A stretch of 64,000 bases of DNA from Paenarthrobacter sp. DKR-5. GTDB taxonomy: Bacteria; Actinomycetota; Actinomycetes; Actinomycetales; Micrococcaceae. The stretch spans positions 1 to 64,000 of the forward strand of contig NZ_JAHBOI010000004.1 in the NCBI RefSeq assembly GCF_018531425.1, read 5' to 3'. Positions 44,479 through 53,466 of the stretch are shown piece after piece. Numbering within the stretch: position 1 is the first letter of the stretch; every line of letters begins with the position of its first letter. The position numbers and the translations under genes were made by a program. The notes beneath the pieces are model-generated. The model was not told the DNA's origin and made no database searches. It was given only the letters and a program-made list of their open reading frames with translations.

Positions 44479-45456
44479 ATGAAGCACGTCACGCTTGGCA
44501 GCCAGGGACTGGACGTTTCCCGTCTGGGCCTGGGCTGCATGGGAATGTCCGCTTTCTACACCGGAAGCGGCACCAACGAGGCGGAATCGGTCCGCACCAT
44601 CCACCGGGCGCTTGAGCTCGGCATCACCTTCTACGACACGGCTGAAATGTACGGACCGTACAAGAACGAGGAGCTCCTGGGCCGCGCCCTGGCCGGCCGG
44701 CGGGACGAGGCGGTGATTGCCACCAAGTTCGGCACCATCCTGCACCGGGGCGACGGCAGCCGGGGCCTGGACGGCAGCCCGGAGAACGTCCGGCTGTCGG
44801 TGGAGGGTTCACTGAAGCGGCTGAACACGGACCATATCGACCTGTACTACCAGCACAGGATGGACCCCGCGACGCCGATCGAGGACACCATGGGTGCGCT
44901 CACCGAGCTGGTGCAGGAGGGGAAGATCCGGCATATCGGGCTTTCCGAGGCCGCTCCGGCGACCATCCGGCGCGCCCACGCCGTCCACCCGGTGACAGCG
45001 CTGCAGACCGAGTATTCGCTCTGGTCCCGCGATCCGGAGGCGGAAATCCTCCCGACGGTGCGCGAACTGGGGATCGGGTTCGTGCCGTACTCGCCGCTCG
45101 GCCGGGGGTTCCTCACCGGCACCATCCGGTCGGTGGACCAGCTCGACGAAGACGATTTCCGCCGGAACAATCCGCGCTTCGCCGGAGAGAACCTGAAGCA
45201 GAACATCCGGATTGTGGAGCAGGTCGACGGCGTCGCAGCCGAACTGGGCGCCAAGCCCGGCCAGGTTGCGCTCGCCTGGCTGCTGGCCCAGGGCAACGAC
45301 ATTGCGCCCATCCCGGGCACCAAGCGCGTGGCCTACATGGAGGAAAACGCCGCGGCGGACGCGATCGAGCTCAGCGCTGACCAGCTTGCGGCCCTGGACA
45401 AGGTTGCGACCCCGGTCGGGGACCGGTACGCGGATATGTCCCCGGTCAACCGGTAG
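44479..45456 (+). CDS. Aldo/keto reductase
   Basis: 325 residues. The catalytic tetrad is visible: Asp and Tyr in [10 protein letters not shown], Lys in ATKFG and His in YYQHRMDP. The C-terminal NADPH-binding part carries [14 protein letters not shown]. It belongs to the AKR group of YajO/AKR13-like enzymes that act on aldehydes. The ATG follows AGGAAAGAG at a suitable distance. It is convergent with dnaE2, with eight bases between the stops. Confidence 0.87.
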   Translation: MKHVTLGSQGLDVSRLGLGCMGMSAFYTGSGTNEAESVRTIHRALELGITFYDTAEMYGPYKNEELLGRALAGRRDEAVIATKFGTILHRGDGSRGLDGSPENVRLSVEGSLKRLNTDHIDLYYQHRMDPATPIEDTMGALTELVQEGKIRHIGLSEAAPATIRRAHAVHPVTALQTEYSLWSRDPEAEILPTVRELGIGFVPYSPLGRGFLTGTIRSVDQLDEDDFRRNNPRFAGENLKQNIRIVEQVDGVAAELGAKPGQVALAWLLAQGNDIAPIPGTKRVAYMEENAAADAIELSADQLAALDKVATPVGDRYADMSPVNR

Positions 45457-45464
45457 CCTCGCCG

Positions 45465-48400
45465 CTACTGGAAGTTCCGCGACGTGGTGCGGGCGCCGAG
45501 TTTGAGCTGCTCGAACTTGTCCGCCACGAGGTTCACCACGCCCTCCGGTGATCGTTCGAGGATGCCCCGGACGATCACCGCGGGGGCCTCGCGGGCCACC
45601 CGCCGGTGCCGCTTCCAGACCCCCACCGAACACACCACATTCACCAGCCCCGTCTCGTCCTCCAGGTTCAGGAAAGTGATGCCGCTGGCCGTCGCCGGGC
45701 GCTGCCGGTGAGTGACCACCCCGCCCACTTCCACCCGGCGGCCCGACTCGGCCGAGAGCAGGTCCCCGGCGCTGAGCACCCCCCGGCCGGAGAGAAGGCC
45801 GCGCACATGGCGCATCGGATGATCCGCCGGGGAAATGCCCGTGGCCCACAGATCCGCCGTCACCTCATCCTGTGCGGAGAGTTCGGGCAGCAGCGGGGGC
45901 TGCACGTACACGGCAGTGCCGCCCAACTGGTCCTTGCGTTCCCCGGCGGCCAGCGACGCACCCCACAGCGCCTCCCGGCGGGAGAGGCCGAACGGCTCGA
46001 ACGCACCGGCCGCCGCGAGTGCCTCCATTTGGGGAACGGTGGGCTCCACCCGCCGGGCCAGGTCCGCCATGCCGGTGAAGGGCCCGCTTTCCTCCCGCTC
46101 CCGGACAATCCGGGCGGCAAATTCCTTGCCGATCGTCTGTACCTCGGCCAGTCCCAGCCGGACGGCGTGGTTCCCGTCCCGCCGGTGCAGCGCTGAGTCG
46201 AAGGGGACGGACCGGTCGAACGGGCCGGACGGAGGCTGGTCCTTTTCCAGGCAGGAGTCTCTTCCGGTGGGCCCTCCGCCGGTGCCGTCCGCCGGTTCCA
46301 GCCCGGCGTCGACCCCCGAACGGAGGATGTCCGGGCGGAGGACCTGGACCCCGTGCCGCCGCGCGTCGGCCACCAACGTCTGCGGCGAGTAGAAGCCCAT
46401 CGGCTGGGCGCGCAGCAGGGCGGCCAGGAACGCCCCCGGATAGTGCAGCCTCATCCACGCGCTGACGTAGACCAGCAAGGCGAAACTGATCGAGTGGCTT
46501 TCGGCGAACCCGAAATTCGCGAAGGCCTGGATCTTGCCGTAGATCGAATCGGCTTCCTCGGGCGTGAGGCCCTTGGCTGCCATCCCCTCGTAGAGCTTGC
46601 TGCGCAGCGAATCGATGCGCTCGTGCCCTCGTTTGGAGCCCATGGCCCGGCGGAGCAGGTCAGCGTCCTCGGCCGAGCAGCCGCCGACCACCATCGCCAT
46701 CTGCATCAACTGCTCCTGGAACAGCGGTACGCCAAGGGTGCGGGAGAGCACGGGCTCAAGGTCGGGGTGCAGGTAGGTGACGGGATCCTGGCCGAGCTTG
46801 CGGCGGATGAACGGGTGGACCGCGCCGCCCTGGATCGGGCCCGGGCGGACCAGGGCCACCTCGATCACGAGGTCGTAGAACCGCCGGGGCTGCAGCCGGG
46901 GCAGCATGCCGATCTGGGCCCGGCTCTCGACCTGGAACACGCCGACAGAGTCCGCATGGCAGAGCATGTCGTACACCGCCTGCTCCTCCTTGGTCACGGT
47001 GTCCAGATCCCAGCGCTCGCCGAGGTGGTCCTCCACCAGGTCGAAGGAGTACTGCAGCGCCGCCAGCATGCCCAGGCCGAGCAGGTCGAATTTCACCAGG
47101 CCCATCCAGGCGCAGTCATCCTTGTCCCACTGCAGCACGGTCCGCCCGTCCATCCGGGCGTGCTCGATCGGGCAGACCTCACCGACGGGCCGGTCGGTGA
47201 GGACCATGCCCCCGGAATGGATGCCCAGGTGCCGGGGAAAGCTGAGCACCTCCTGGGCGAGGTCCACCACCGGCCGGGGGATGTCGTGGTCGTCGCTGGA
47301 AACCAGGGCGCCCCAGCGCTCCACCTGCCTGGACCAGGCATCCTGCTGGCCGGGGCTGTGGCCCAGCGCCTTGGCCATGTCACGGACGGCGAACTTCGGC
47401 CGGTAGCTGATCACGTTGGCCACCTGGGCGGCGTTGAACCGGCCGTACTGTTCATAGACGTGCTGGATGACCTCCTCGCGGCGGTCGGAGTCGAAGTCGA
47501 CGTCGATGTCCGGCTCCTCGTCGCGCATGCTGGAGAGGAAACGTTCGAAGGGCAGGTCGTATTTGATCGAATCCACCGCGGTGATCTCCAGGACGTAGCA
47601 GACCGCCGAGTTGGCTGCCGAGCCGCGCCCCTGGCAGAGGATGCCGCGGCTGCGGGCGAACTGGACGATTTCGTGCACGATCAGGAAGTAGCCCGGGAAG
47701 CCCTTCGCCTCGATGACGTCGAGTTCCTTCTGGATGCGCCGGTGGACCACCTGTTCCGGGTCGGCGCCGGCATCGGGGTAGCGCTTCCGGACGCCTTTCC
47801 AGGCCAGTTCGCGCAGCCAGCTCATGGAGGTGTGGCCCTCCGGGACTTTCTGCTTTGGCAGCCCGGGCCGGAGCGCGCGCAGCCGGAAGGACAGCTCGGC
47901 CGCCAGCTCCACGGAGTGTTCCACGGCCCCGGGGTAGCGGCCGAAACGGGCCGCCATTTCGGCGCCGCTGCGCAGGTGGGCCGCCCCGGACGCCGGCAGC
48001 CAGCCGTCCATGTCGTCCAGGCTGCGCCGGGCCCGCACCGCGGAGAGGGCCGCGGCCAGCCGGTGCTGCTGCGGGGCAGCGAAATGCACGTTGTTGGTGG
48101 CCAGCACCGGCAGGTGCAGCCGCGAGGCCAGCCCGGCGAGGGCGTCATTCGCGGAGCTGTTCAGCGGTTCCCCGTGGTCGTAGAGCTCAACCGAGATGTT
48201 GTCCCTGCCGAAGAGGTCGATGAGCTCCTCCAGGCTGCGGCGGGCGCCGGCTTCGCCGTCGCGGGCCAGGGCCTGCCGGACCCGTCCCTTGCGGCAGCCG
48301 GTAAGGATGTGCCACTGGCCGCCGGCACGGGCGGCGAGCTCCTCGACGGAGTAGCGGGGCTTGCCTTTCTCGGCCCCGTGGGCCAGCTGCGCTGCGGTCA

Positions 48401-48884
48401 GCGCGGCCGCCAGCCGGTGGTATCCCTCGGAGCCGCGGGCGAGCACCAGCAGGTGGCTGCCTTCCGGGTCCGGCTCCCCGTTCTGGGGTTTGCTCAGCTC
48501 CAGCGAGAGTTCGGCGCCGAACACGGTGCCAAGCTGCGGGTGGGACTCGGCTGCTTCGGCCATCCGCACCGCGCCGTACAGCCCGTCGTGGTCGGTCAGG
48601 GCCAGTGCGCCGAGCTGGAGCCTGGAGGCTTCCTCCACCAGCGTTTCGGGGCTGCTCGCGCCGTCGAGGAAACTGAAATTCGAGTGGACGTGCAGCTCGG
48701 CGTAGGGCACGTGCGGGCCGGCCGGGGCCGGCGGCTCGGGTGCGGCCACATAGGGTTCGCGCTTGTTCGACCAGGCGGGGCTGTCGCCGCCGTCCGCCCC
48801 GACCGGACGCCCTCCGGGCCTGTTGCGGTCCGAGAGCTGCCGCTCGAACTCGGACCAGGGGATCGGTGGATTGGAAAATCCCAC
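45465..48884 (-). CDS. dnaE2: Error-prone DNA polymerase III alpha DnaE2
   Basis: 1139 residues. PHP domain near the N-terminus (AELHVHSNFSFLDGASSPE), polymerase palm with GRGSAANSAVCYVLE and EPDIDVDFDSDRREEV (catalytic Asp residues), fingers and a C-terminal OB fold. It lacks the longer C-terminal exonuclease/beta-binding features of DnaE1. The GTG at 48884 follows GGAAGGAGG. It carries out translesion synthesis with ImuB and the ImuA-like protein encoded just upstream and should be SOS-inducible. Confidence 0.93.
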   Translation of the reverse strand: MGFSNPPIPWSEFERQLSDRNRPGGRPVGADGGDSPAWSNKREPYVAAPEPPAPAGPHVPYAELHVHSNFSFLDGASSPETLVEEASRLQLGALALTDHDGLYGAVRMAEAAESHPQLGTVFGAELSLELSKPQNGEPDPEGSHLLVLARGSEGYHRLAAALTAAQLAHGAEKGKPRYSVEELAARAGGQWHILTGCRKGRVRQALARDGEAGARRSLEELIDLFGRDNISVELYDHGEPLNSSANDALAGLASRLHLPVLATNNVHFAAPQQHRLAAALSAVRARRSLDDMDGWLPASGAAHLRSGAEMAARFGRYPGAVEHSVELAAELSFRLRALRPGLPKQKVPEGHTSMSWLRELAWKGVRKRYPDAGADPEQVVHRRIQKELDVIEAKGFPGYFLIVHEIVQFARSRGILCQGRGSAANSAVCYVLEITAVDSIKYDLPFERFLSSMRDEEPDIDVDFDSDRREEVIQHVYEQYGRFNAAQVANVISYRPKFAVRDMAKALGHSPGQQDAWSRQVERWGALVSSDDHDIPRPVVDLAQEVLSFPRHLGIHSGGMVLTDRPVGEVCPIEHARMDGRTVLQWDKDDCAWMGLVKFDLLGLGMLAALQYSFDLVEDHLGERWDLDTVTKEEQAVYDMLCHADSVGVFQVESRAQIGMLPRLQPRRFYDLVIEVALVRPGPIQGGAVHPFIRRKLGQDPVTYLHPDLEPVLSRTLGVPLFQEQLMQMAMVVGGCSAEDADLLRRAMGSKRGHERIDSLRSKLYEGMAAKGLTPEEADSIYGKIQAFANFGFAESHSISFALLVYVSAWMRLHYPGAFLAALLRAQPMGFYSPQTLVADARRHGVQVLRPDILRSGVDAGLEPADGTGGGPTGRDSCLEKDQPPSGPFDRSVPFDSALHRRDGNHAVRLGLAEVQTIGKEFAARIVREREESGPFTGMADLARRVEPTVPQMEALAAAGAFEPFGLSRREALWGASLAAGERKDQLGGTAVYVQPPLLPELSAQDEVTADLWATGISPADHPMRHVRGLLSGRGVLSAGDLLSAESGRRVEVGGVVTHRQRPATASGITFLNLEDETGLVNVVCSVGVWKRHRRVAREAPAVIVRGILERSPEGVVNLVADKFEQLKLGARTTSRNFQ

Positions 48885-48951
48885 CGGTGCCTCCTTCCGT
48901 CCCGGCCGTGCCGGTTCTGCCGGCCGTGATGCTGGCTGTCAGTCGTAGTTG

Positions 48952-50538
48952 TTAGTCGTAGCTGGCTTCCGCCCACCAGCTGTGGTTTTCGAGGAGCAGC
49001 AGCCAGGCGCCTCCCTCCGTGTCCGTGAGCTGGAAGCGGTGCAGCCGACGCCCGGCGGCGTCCCACCACCGCTCGGTGATCGGCCACGGGCCGGCCCAGG
49101 ACTGCACCCGGTGCCAGGCAGTGTCCGCGCTGGCCGCTTTGCCCCCCTCTGTCCCGCAGAACCGGGCCGGGGGTGCGGAGAGCAGGCCGCGCTCATCGAC
49201 GTCGACGCTGCTGCCGTCCTCGTCGAGGACCTGCACCGGCTGGGGCTGCTCGTACACCGTGGCCGGCGACGGGCCCGGCAGGTTCCCGGGCCAGGGCCTG
49301 CTGCGCTTCGCTGCGATCGCTGCCTCCCCGCCGGGGGCGGCGTCCCCCCACGGGACCAGCACCCGGCGGTCAGCGAGCATCCGGCCGCCGGCGATGAGGG
49401 CGGTGAGGACCGCGCCGTGGCCGAGCATGCTCTGCACCCGGGAGAGGCCTGAATGGATGCCCTCCTCCGGGGCGCTTCCCCACAGCCCCTCGTCGTGGTT
49501 CGCCGCTTCGTCGACTGCCTCGGGCAGCACCTGGACCCGGGTGATCCGGGACCCGAGTCCCTGCTCCACCGCGCCGGCGCCCTGAAGCTGCCAGCGCACC
49601 CGGTCCAGCACGTCGTCGGCGGTGAACCAGCGCGGATGCAGCCACTCGCGTTCCTGCACCTGGCCGGACTCGGTGTGCATCAGGATCTTCAGGCCGGTGC
49701 ACACCAGCCCCGCTTCCCGCAGCCCGGCGACGAATCCCTCCGCGGAGCGGCGGAAAGCGAAGGTGACCTGGTCGATCCGGTCCAGGGGCGGCTCGAAGTC
49801 CTGGGCAACCTCAAGCTGCGGGGGAGGGGTGCGCGGGGCGACATCGGTCTTGTCCAGCCCGCGGGCAAGCAGGTGCGCGCGGGCACCGTCCTCGCCGAAA
49901 CGCACCAGGACATCCCGTTCCGGCAGGGCGGCGAAGTCCCCCAGGCAGCGGATCCCCAGCCGCAGCAGGACGCTGGAGAGCTCCGGCCGGTCCAGGACTG
50001 CCAGCGGCAGGGGGGCCAGGAACGCGGCTGCTTCGCCGGCAGCGACGATGCCGGTGGCGTGGGCGCCGGAAAGGCGGGCGGCCTGCTCGGCGGTAAAGGG
50101 CCCGTCGGCGATGCCAACCTTGGCCCCGCTGATCCCCATGGCCTCCAAAGCGTCGAGCAGCACCTTGGCCGCCTGCGCCTCGCCGCCGTAGTAGCGGCTC
50201 GGCCCCTGTGCCCGGATGGCGCAGGTGCCGGGCCGGAGCGGCTGGACGCCGGGCATGATGTTCTCAATGGCGGTCAGCACCGGTTCGAAAATGCGCTGGT
50301 CCAGCAGGGCGTCGTAGGCCAGTACCACGAGCTCCGTGCAACGGGACTGGGCCTCGCGGATCCGCAGGCCCCGGCGAACCCCTTCCTCGCGGGCGGCCGC
50401 AGAGCAGGCGAAGACCGTGCCCCGGTCCGTCAGGGCCAACGGCTGTGACGCATCCAGTCCGTGGGCCCGGGCCGCTGCCGTCACGGGCCAGTCCGGGCAC
50501 CAGAGAACAATGGTGCGGACCGCGGAGACGGTGCTCAT
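48952..50538 (-). CDS. imuB: Y-family polymerase-like protein ImuB
   Basis: 528 residues. The N-terminal Y-family fold (TIVLWCPDWPV, GTVFACSAAAREEGVRRGLR) lacks the catalytic acidic triad, so it is expected to be a non-catalytic hub. The C-terminal part binds the beta clamp and DnaE2. ATG 50538 forms an ATGA overlap with the upstream gene's stop; the frame opens earlier inside that gene. It ends 67 bases before dnaE2. Two in-frame AGTCGTAG repeats lie at its 3' end. Confidence 0.9.
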   Translation of the reverse strand: MSTVSAVRTIVLWCPDWPVTAAARAHGLDASQPLALTDRGTVFACSAAAREEGVRRGLRIREAQSRCTELVVLAYDALLDQRIFEPVLTAIENIMPGVQPLRPGTCAIRAQGPSRYYGGEAQAAKVLLDALEAMGISGAKVGIADGPFTAEQAARLSGAHATGIVAAGEAAAFLAPLPLAVLDRPELSSVLLRLGIRCLGDFAALPERDVLVRFGEDGARAHLLARGLDKTDVAPRTPPPQLEVAQDFEPPLDRIDQVTFAFRRSAEGFVAGLREAGLVCTGLKILMHTESGQVQEREWLHPRWFTADDVLDRVRWQLQGAGAVEQGLGSRITRVQVLPEAVDEAANHDEGLWGSAPEEGIHSGLSRVQSMLGHGAVLTALIAGGRMLADRRVLVPWGDAAPGGEAAIAAKRSRPWPGNLPGPSPATVYEQPQPVQVLDEDGSSVDVDERGLLSAPPARFCGTEGGKAASADTAWHRVQSWAGPWPITERWWDAAGRRLHRFQLTDTEGGAWLLLLENHSWWAEASYD

Positions 50539-51356
50539 GAGTTCACCGCCGCCTTGAATGGCAGCTCCCGCAACGGCGAAGTCGGTTCCAGCAGCGGCGG
50601 TTGCGGCGCGGGGGAAAGCCCGGGGAGCCCGGCAGCGGAAAGCTCCGGAGCGCGCAGCCCCAGGTCCAGGTCCGCCTGGTCCCGGTCGGGGAACCAGAAC
50701 CGGGCGGTCCTGGGCTTTCCACCGCGGGAGCGGGCCCCCGCCGAGACCGTGACCAGACGGGCCTGCAGATGCCCGTGGCCGCTGCCCAGGCCGTCCCAGC
50801 TGCTGTTCTCGATCCGCAGCGTCGCCTCGCTCTGCGGCCACTCACCAAGTGCGATCAGGGTGCTGCCCCGCTGGCGCAGCCTGGCTCCGAGCCGGGAAGC
50901 ATCCGAGGCGCTCACCTTGGACGGGGGCCGCATCAGCACCAGGGACATGACATCCATCAGGGCGGCGGTGACTGTCAGCCACTGATTCCCGGGATCCGGG
51001 ACCAGGACCAGCCGTTCCAGGTTGATGCCGCAACGCGCGGCGGCTTCGATGCCGAAGGACGGGATGCCGACCACGCTGCACCATGCCCCGGCGGCGGAGG
51101 GCCCCGACAGCAGCGCCATGCCCAGCGAAGCCGACCCCAGCACCGAATAGGCGGCTCCTGCCTGCAGGGCACCCCCGGGCAGGATCCTCGCCAGCGCCGG
51201 CATGGTCGGAATGCTCTTCGAGCCCAGCCGGCGTTCCTGCATCTGCCGGATCCGGGCCTGGAGGGTGGACACCTGCGAGGCCGCCGCCGCGGCGCCGGCC
51301 GCGGCGGGAGCGCTCTCCGAAGCCTCCCCGAAGGGGCTCTCCAACAGTGGTTCCAC
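50535..51356 (-). CDS. ImuA-like SOS protein (RecA/SulA-type fold)
   Basis: 273 residues from GTG 51356. It resembles the ImuA'/SulA-like proteins of mutasome operons, with a RecA-like core (LVLVPDPGNQWLTVTAALMDVMSLVLMRP) and an N-terminal helix region MQERRLGSKSIPTMPALARILPGGALQAG. The Walker A is degenerate (SVLGSASLG). The start lies only 10 bases from the LexA box, so the transcript is probably leaderless. It is the first gene of the SOS operon. Confidence 0.78.
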   Translation of the reverse strand: MEPLLESPFGEASESAPAAAGAAAAASQVSTLQARIRQMQERRLGSKSIPTMPALARILPGGALQAGAAYSVLGSASLGMALLSGPSAAGAWCSVVGIPSFGIEAAARCGINLERLVLVPDPGNQWLTVTAALMDVMSLVLMRPPSKVSASDASRLGARLRQRGSTLIALGEWPQSEATLRIENSSWDGLGSGHGHLQARLVTVSAGARSRGGKPRTARFWFPDRDQADLDLGLRAPELSAAGLPGLSPAPQPPLLEPTSPLRELPFKAAVNS

Positions 51357-51366
51357 AACCCAATAT

Positions 51367-51382
51367 TCGAATATGTGTTCGA
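51367..51382. promoter_or_regulatory. LexA-binding SOS box
   Basis: TCGAATATGTGTTCGA on the plus strand (reverse TCGAACACATATTCGA) matches the actinobacterial consensus CGAAC-N4-GTTCG except for one base. It lies 10 bases upstream of the imuA-like start and so overlaps its promoter. Confidence 0.82.
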
Positions 51383-51425
51383 TTAAGTCAATCGGCTTCG
51401 CGGCCCTGTGGACTGTCGGTGCAGG

Positions 51426-51479
51426 GGTGTATCCGAGGTGTATCCGCCCGCCACATCGGAGGTGTATCCGGCCGCCACA
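51426..51479. repeat. Short direct repeats upstream of the SOS operon
   Basis: GAGGTGTATCCG(C/G)CCGCCACA occurs at 51435-51455 and 51459-51479 (one mismatch, period 24). The core GGTGTATCCG is also at 51426. No coding frame explains them. Confidence 0.7.
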
Positions 51480-51522
51480 ACGGGGGTATGTCCGGCGCGA
51501 AAAGGGGGGATCTTTCGGGCGC

Positions 51523-51557
51523 AAAAGACCCCGCACGCAGCGCATGCGGGGTCTTTT
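51523..51557. terminator. Rho-independent terminator
   Basis: A perfect inverted repeat AAAAGACCCCGCA (51523-51535) and TGCGGGGTCTTTT (51545-51557) around a 9-base loop. It terminates the minus-strand aldo/keto reductase and can act in both directions. Confidence 0.92.
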
Positions 51558-51590
51558 CAGGCACCGGGTCCGGCCCGGAACCGCGGGTGG

Positions 51591-52424
51591 TTAGGCGAAG
51601 TCGGAGACTGCCGGGTCGGCGCCGATGCGGCCGCCGTTGTCCAGGGCGTTGATCGCCTCGACGTCGGCGGCGTCCAGGGACACGTCCAGCGCCGCGTAGT
51701 TCTCCACGATGCGGGACTCGGTGACGGACTTCGGGATCACCACGTTGCCGATGGCCAGGTGCCAGGCGATGACGACCTGCGCCGGGGTGGCGCCGTGCTT
51801 GTCCGCAATGGCCTTGATGGTCTCGTTCTGCAGCAGCTCGCCGCCCTGGCCCAGGGGGGACCAGGCTTCGGTGCGGATGCCCTTTTCGGCGTGGTAGGCG
51901 CGCAGCTCGCTCTGGTTGAAGAACGGGTGCAGCTCCACCTGGTTGATCACGGGGGTGACGCCGGTTTCGGCGACGATGCGCTCCAGGCCTTCCACCGTGA
52001 AGTTCGAGACACCGATGGACTTGACCCGGCCGCGCTTCTGCAGCTCGATCAGGGCCTTCCAGGTGTCGACGTACTTGTCCTGCTTGGGCTGCAGCCAGTG
52101 GATCAGGTACAGGTCGAGGGTCTCGAGGCCCAGACGCTCCATCGACTCCTCGAAGGCAGCCAGGGTGCTCTCGTACCCTTGGTCGGCGTTCCAGAGCTTG
52201 GTGGTGATGAAGATGTCGTCGTGGTCCAGGCCGGAATTGGCGATGGCTCGGCCGACGCCGGCCTCGTTGCCGTAGATCTTGGCGGTGTCGATGTGGCGGT
52301 AGCCGGCCTTGAAGGCCCGCCCGACAACATCCTCGGCAACGTCGTCCTCAACCTGCCACACGCCGTAGCCCAGCTGGGGGATCGTGTTGCCGTCAGAGAA
52401 GGAAACCAGGGGAGAGGTAGTCAT
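51591..52424 (-). CDS. Aldo/keto reductase (2,5-diketogluconate reductase type)
   Basis: 277 residues. Catalytic Asp/Tyr are in HIDTAKIYGNE, Lys in FITTKLW and His in LYLIHWLQP. The GVSNFTVEGL and VIPKSVTESRIVENYAALD segments are typical of AKR5-type NADPH reductases. It is likely to reduce small keto sugars or aldehydes. It has its own strong terminator. A GTGCAGG lies upstream of the ATG. Confidence 0.88.
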   Translation of the reverse strand: MTTSPLVSFSDGNTIPQLGYGVWQVEDDVAEDVVGRAFKAGYRHIDTAKIYGNEAGVGRAIANSGLDHDDIFITTKLWNADQGYESTLAAFEESMERLGLETLDLYLIHWLQPKQDKYVDTWKALIELQKRGRVKSIGVSNFTVEGLERIVAETGVTPVINQVELHPFFNQSELRAYHAEKGIRTEAWSPLGQGGELLQNETIKAIADKHGATPAQVVIAWHLAIGNVVIPKSVTESRIVENYAALDVSLDAADVEAINALDNGGRIGADPAVSDFA

Positions 52425-52531
52425 GGAACCTGCACTTTCGCTCGGATTGGGGATGCCCTTGAGGGCAGCCTCTAGTTAACCCAATCAGCGCTGCGCGCCA
52501 AAAATTCCGAAGCAGGCTGAGGGATTTGCGG

Positions 52532-53416
52532 TCAGTGCCCTGCTGCGGGGGTGCAGGTGGTGCGCATGCGGACGACGACGGCGCCGTCGGCCTCCTCCGG
52601 CTCAAGGGCGACCGTGACCGCGGAGACCTCGCCGAGGGAGCCCAGATGCGTGCCGCCGCAGGGGATCCTGACCGTGCCCTCGGGCAGTTCGCAGGTCCAG
52701 TAGCGCCGGTCCGTGAGCAGGTCCCCGTCCCGCTCGATCCGTACCGCGGCACCGGCAGCGGTCCAAGCGGCGAGGGTGGCGTTGATGCCGTCCTGCACGG
52801 CCGCGAGGTCCTCCAGCAGCGCGTCGGGGGCAAAGCCTTTGCGGCGCAGCGACTTGCCCAGCCGGTACACGTCCAGCGAGCCGTTCTCCAGGATGGTGGA
52901 ACTCTCGATGGCGAGGGCGTCGAAATCCGGGTTGCCGGCGGCGTCGGCGGCCACCTCCTTCTTCCACGCCCCGGCCAGCTGCCGGTTCAGGGCCAGCGAG
53001 GCCAGGTGACAGCCGGTATGGCCGGCGGAAAGCGAGTGCCGGTAGGCGGCGTCGACCTCCACGAGCACGCTGTCCCCCTCGGCCACCGGCGAGCCCGCAG
53101 CCACCAGGTGCGCCGCCACGAAGGCCCAGCCGTCCGTGCCCTTGCGCACCGGAATGTCCGCGCCGAGGAACAGCTCGCTGCCGTCCGTGGCGCCGACCAC
53201 GCAGTCCAGGACCAGAAGCTCAGCACCGTTGACCCGCAGCACCGCACGGTCCGCGCCCTGGTCCGGCCAGCCGGCGTCGACCGGGTGGCACGCGGTGGCA
53301 TCGAGCAGCACGGCCAGCCTGCCGTCGGGCAGTTCCTGGATGTGCTGCACGGTGCCCTCGGAGCTGAGGGCACCCGCGGCGTAGCTGACGAGGGTATCGG
53401 TGGAAGGAAGCGTCAC
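52532..53416 (-). CDS. AlaX-like alanyl-tRNA editing hydrolase
   Basis: 294 residues. The zinc-dependent editing-domain motifs are HSLSAGHTGCHLAS (an HxxxH variant) and CGGTHLG. Such freestanding AlaX proteins clear Ser or Gly mischarged on tRNA-Ala. The first zinc motif is written HTGCH instead of the usual HTxxHLL. The start is GTG 53416, with GGTGGAG upstream. No partner gene is nearby. Confidence 0.78.
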   Translation of the reverse strand: MTLPSTDTLVSYAAGALSSEGTVQHIQELPDGRLAVLLDATACHPVDAGWPDQGADRAVLRVNGAELLVLDCVVGATDGSELFLGADIPVRKGTDGWAFVAAHLVAAGSPVAEGDSVLVEVDAAYRHSLSAGHTGCHLASLALNRQLAGAWKKEVAADAAGNPDFDALAIESSTILENGSLDVYRLGKSLRRKGFAPDALLEDLAAVQDGINATLAAWTAAGAAVRIERDGDLLTDRRYWTCELPEGTVRIPCGGTHLGSLGEVSAVTVALEPEEADGAVVVRMRTTCTPAAGH

Positions 53417-53466
53417 GACTCCACCCTACCGAAGCGCCCGCCCCTGCCGAGGGTCGGAAAACCGGG

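Noticed and set aside
46353-48929. 858-codon plus-strand open frame opposite dnaE2
   Set aside because: It mirrors a well-supported DnaE2 gene. Its translation is Gly/Arg/His-rich with no domain, as expected of antisense frames in very G+C-rich DNA.
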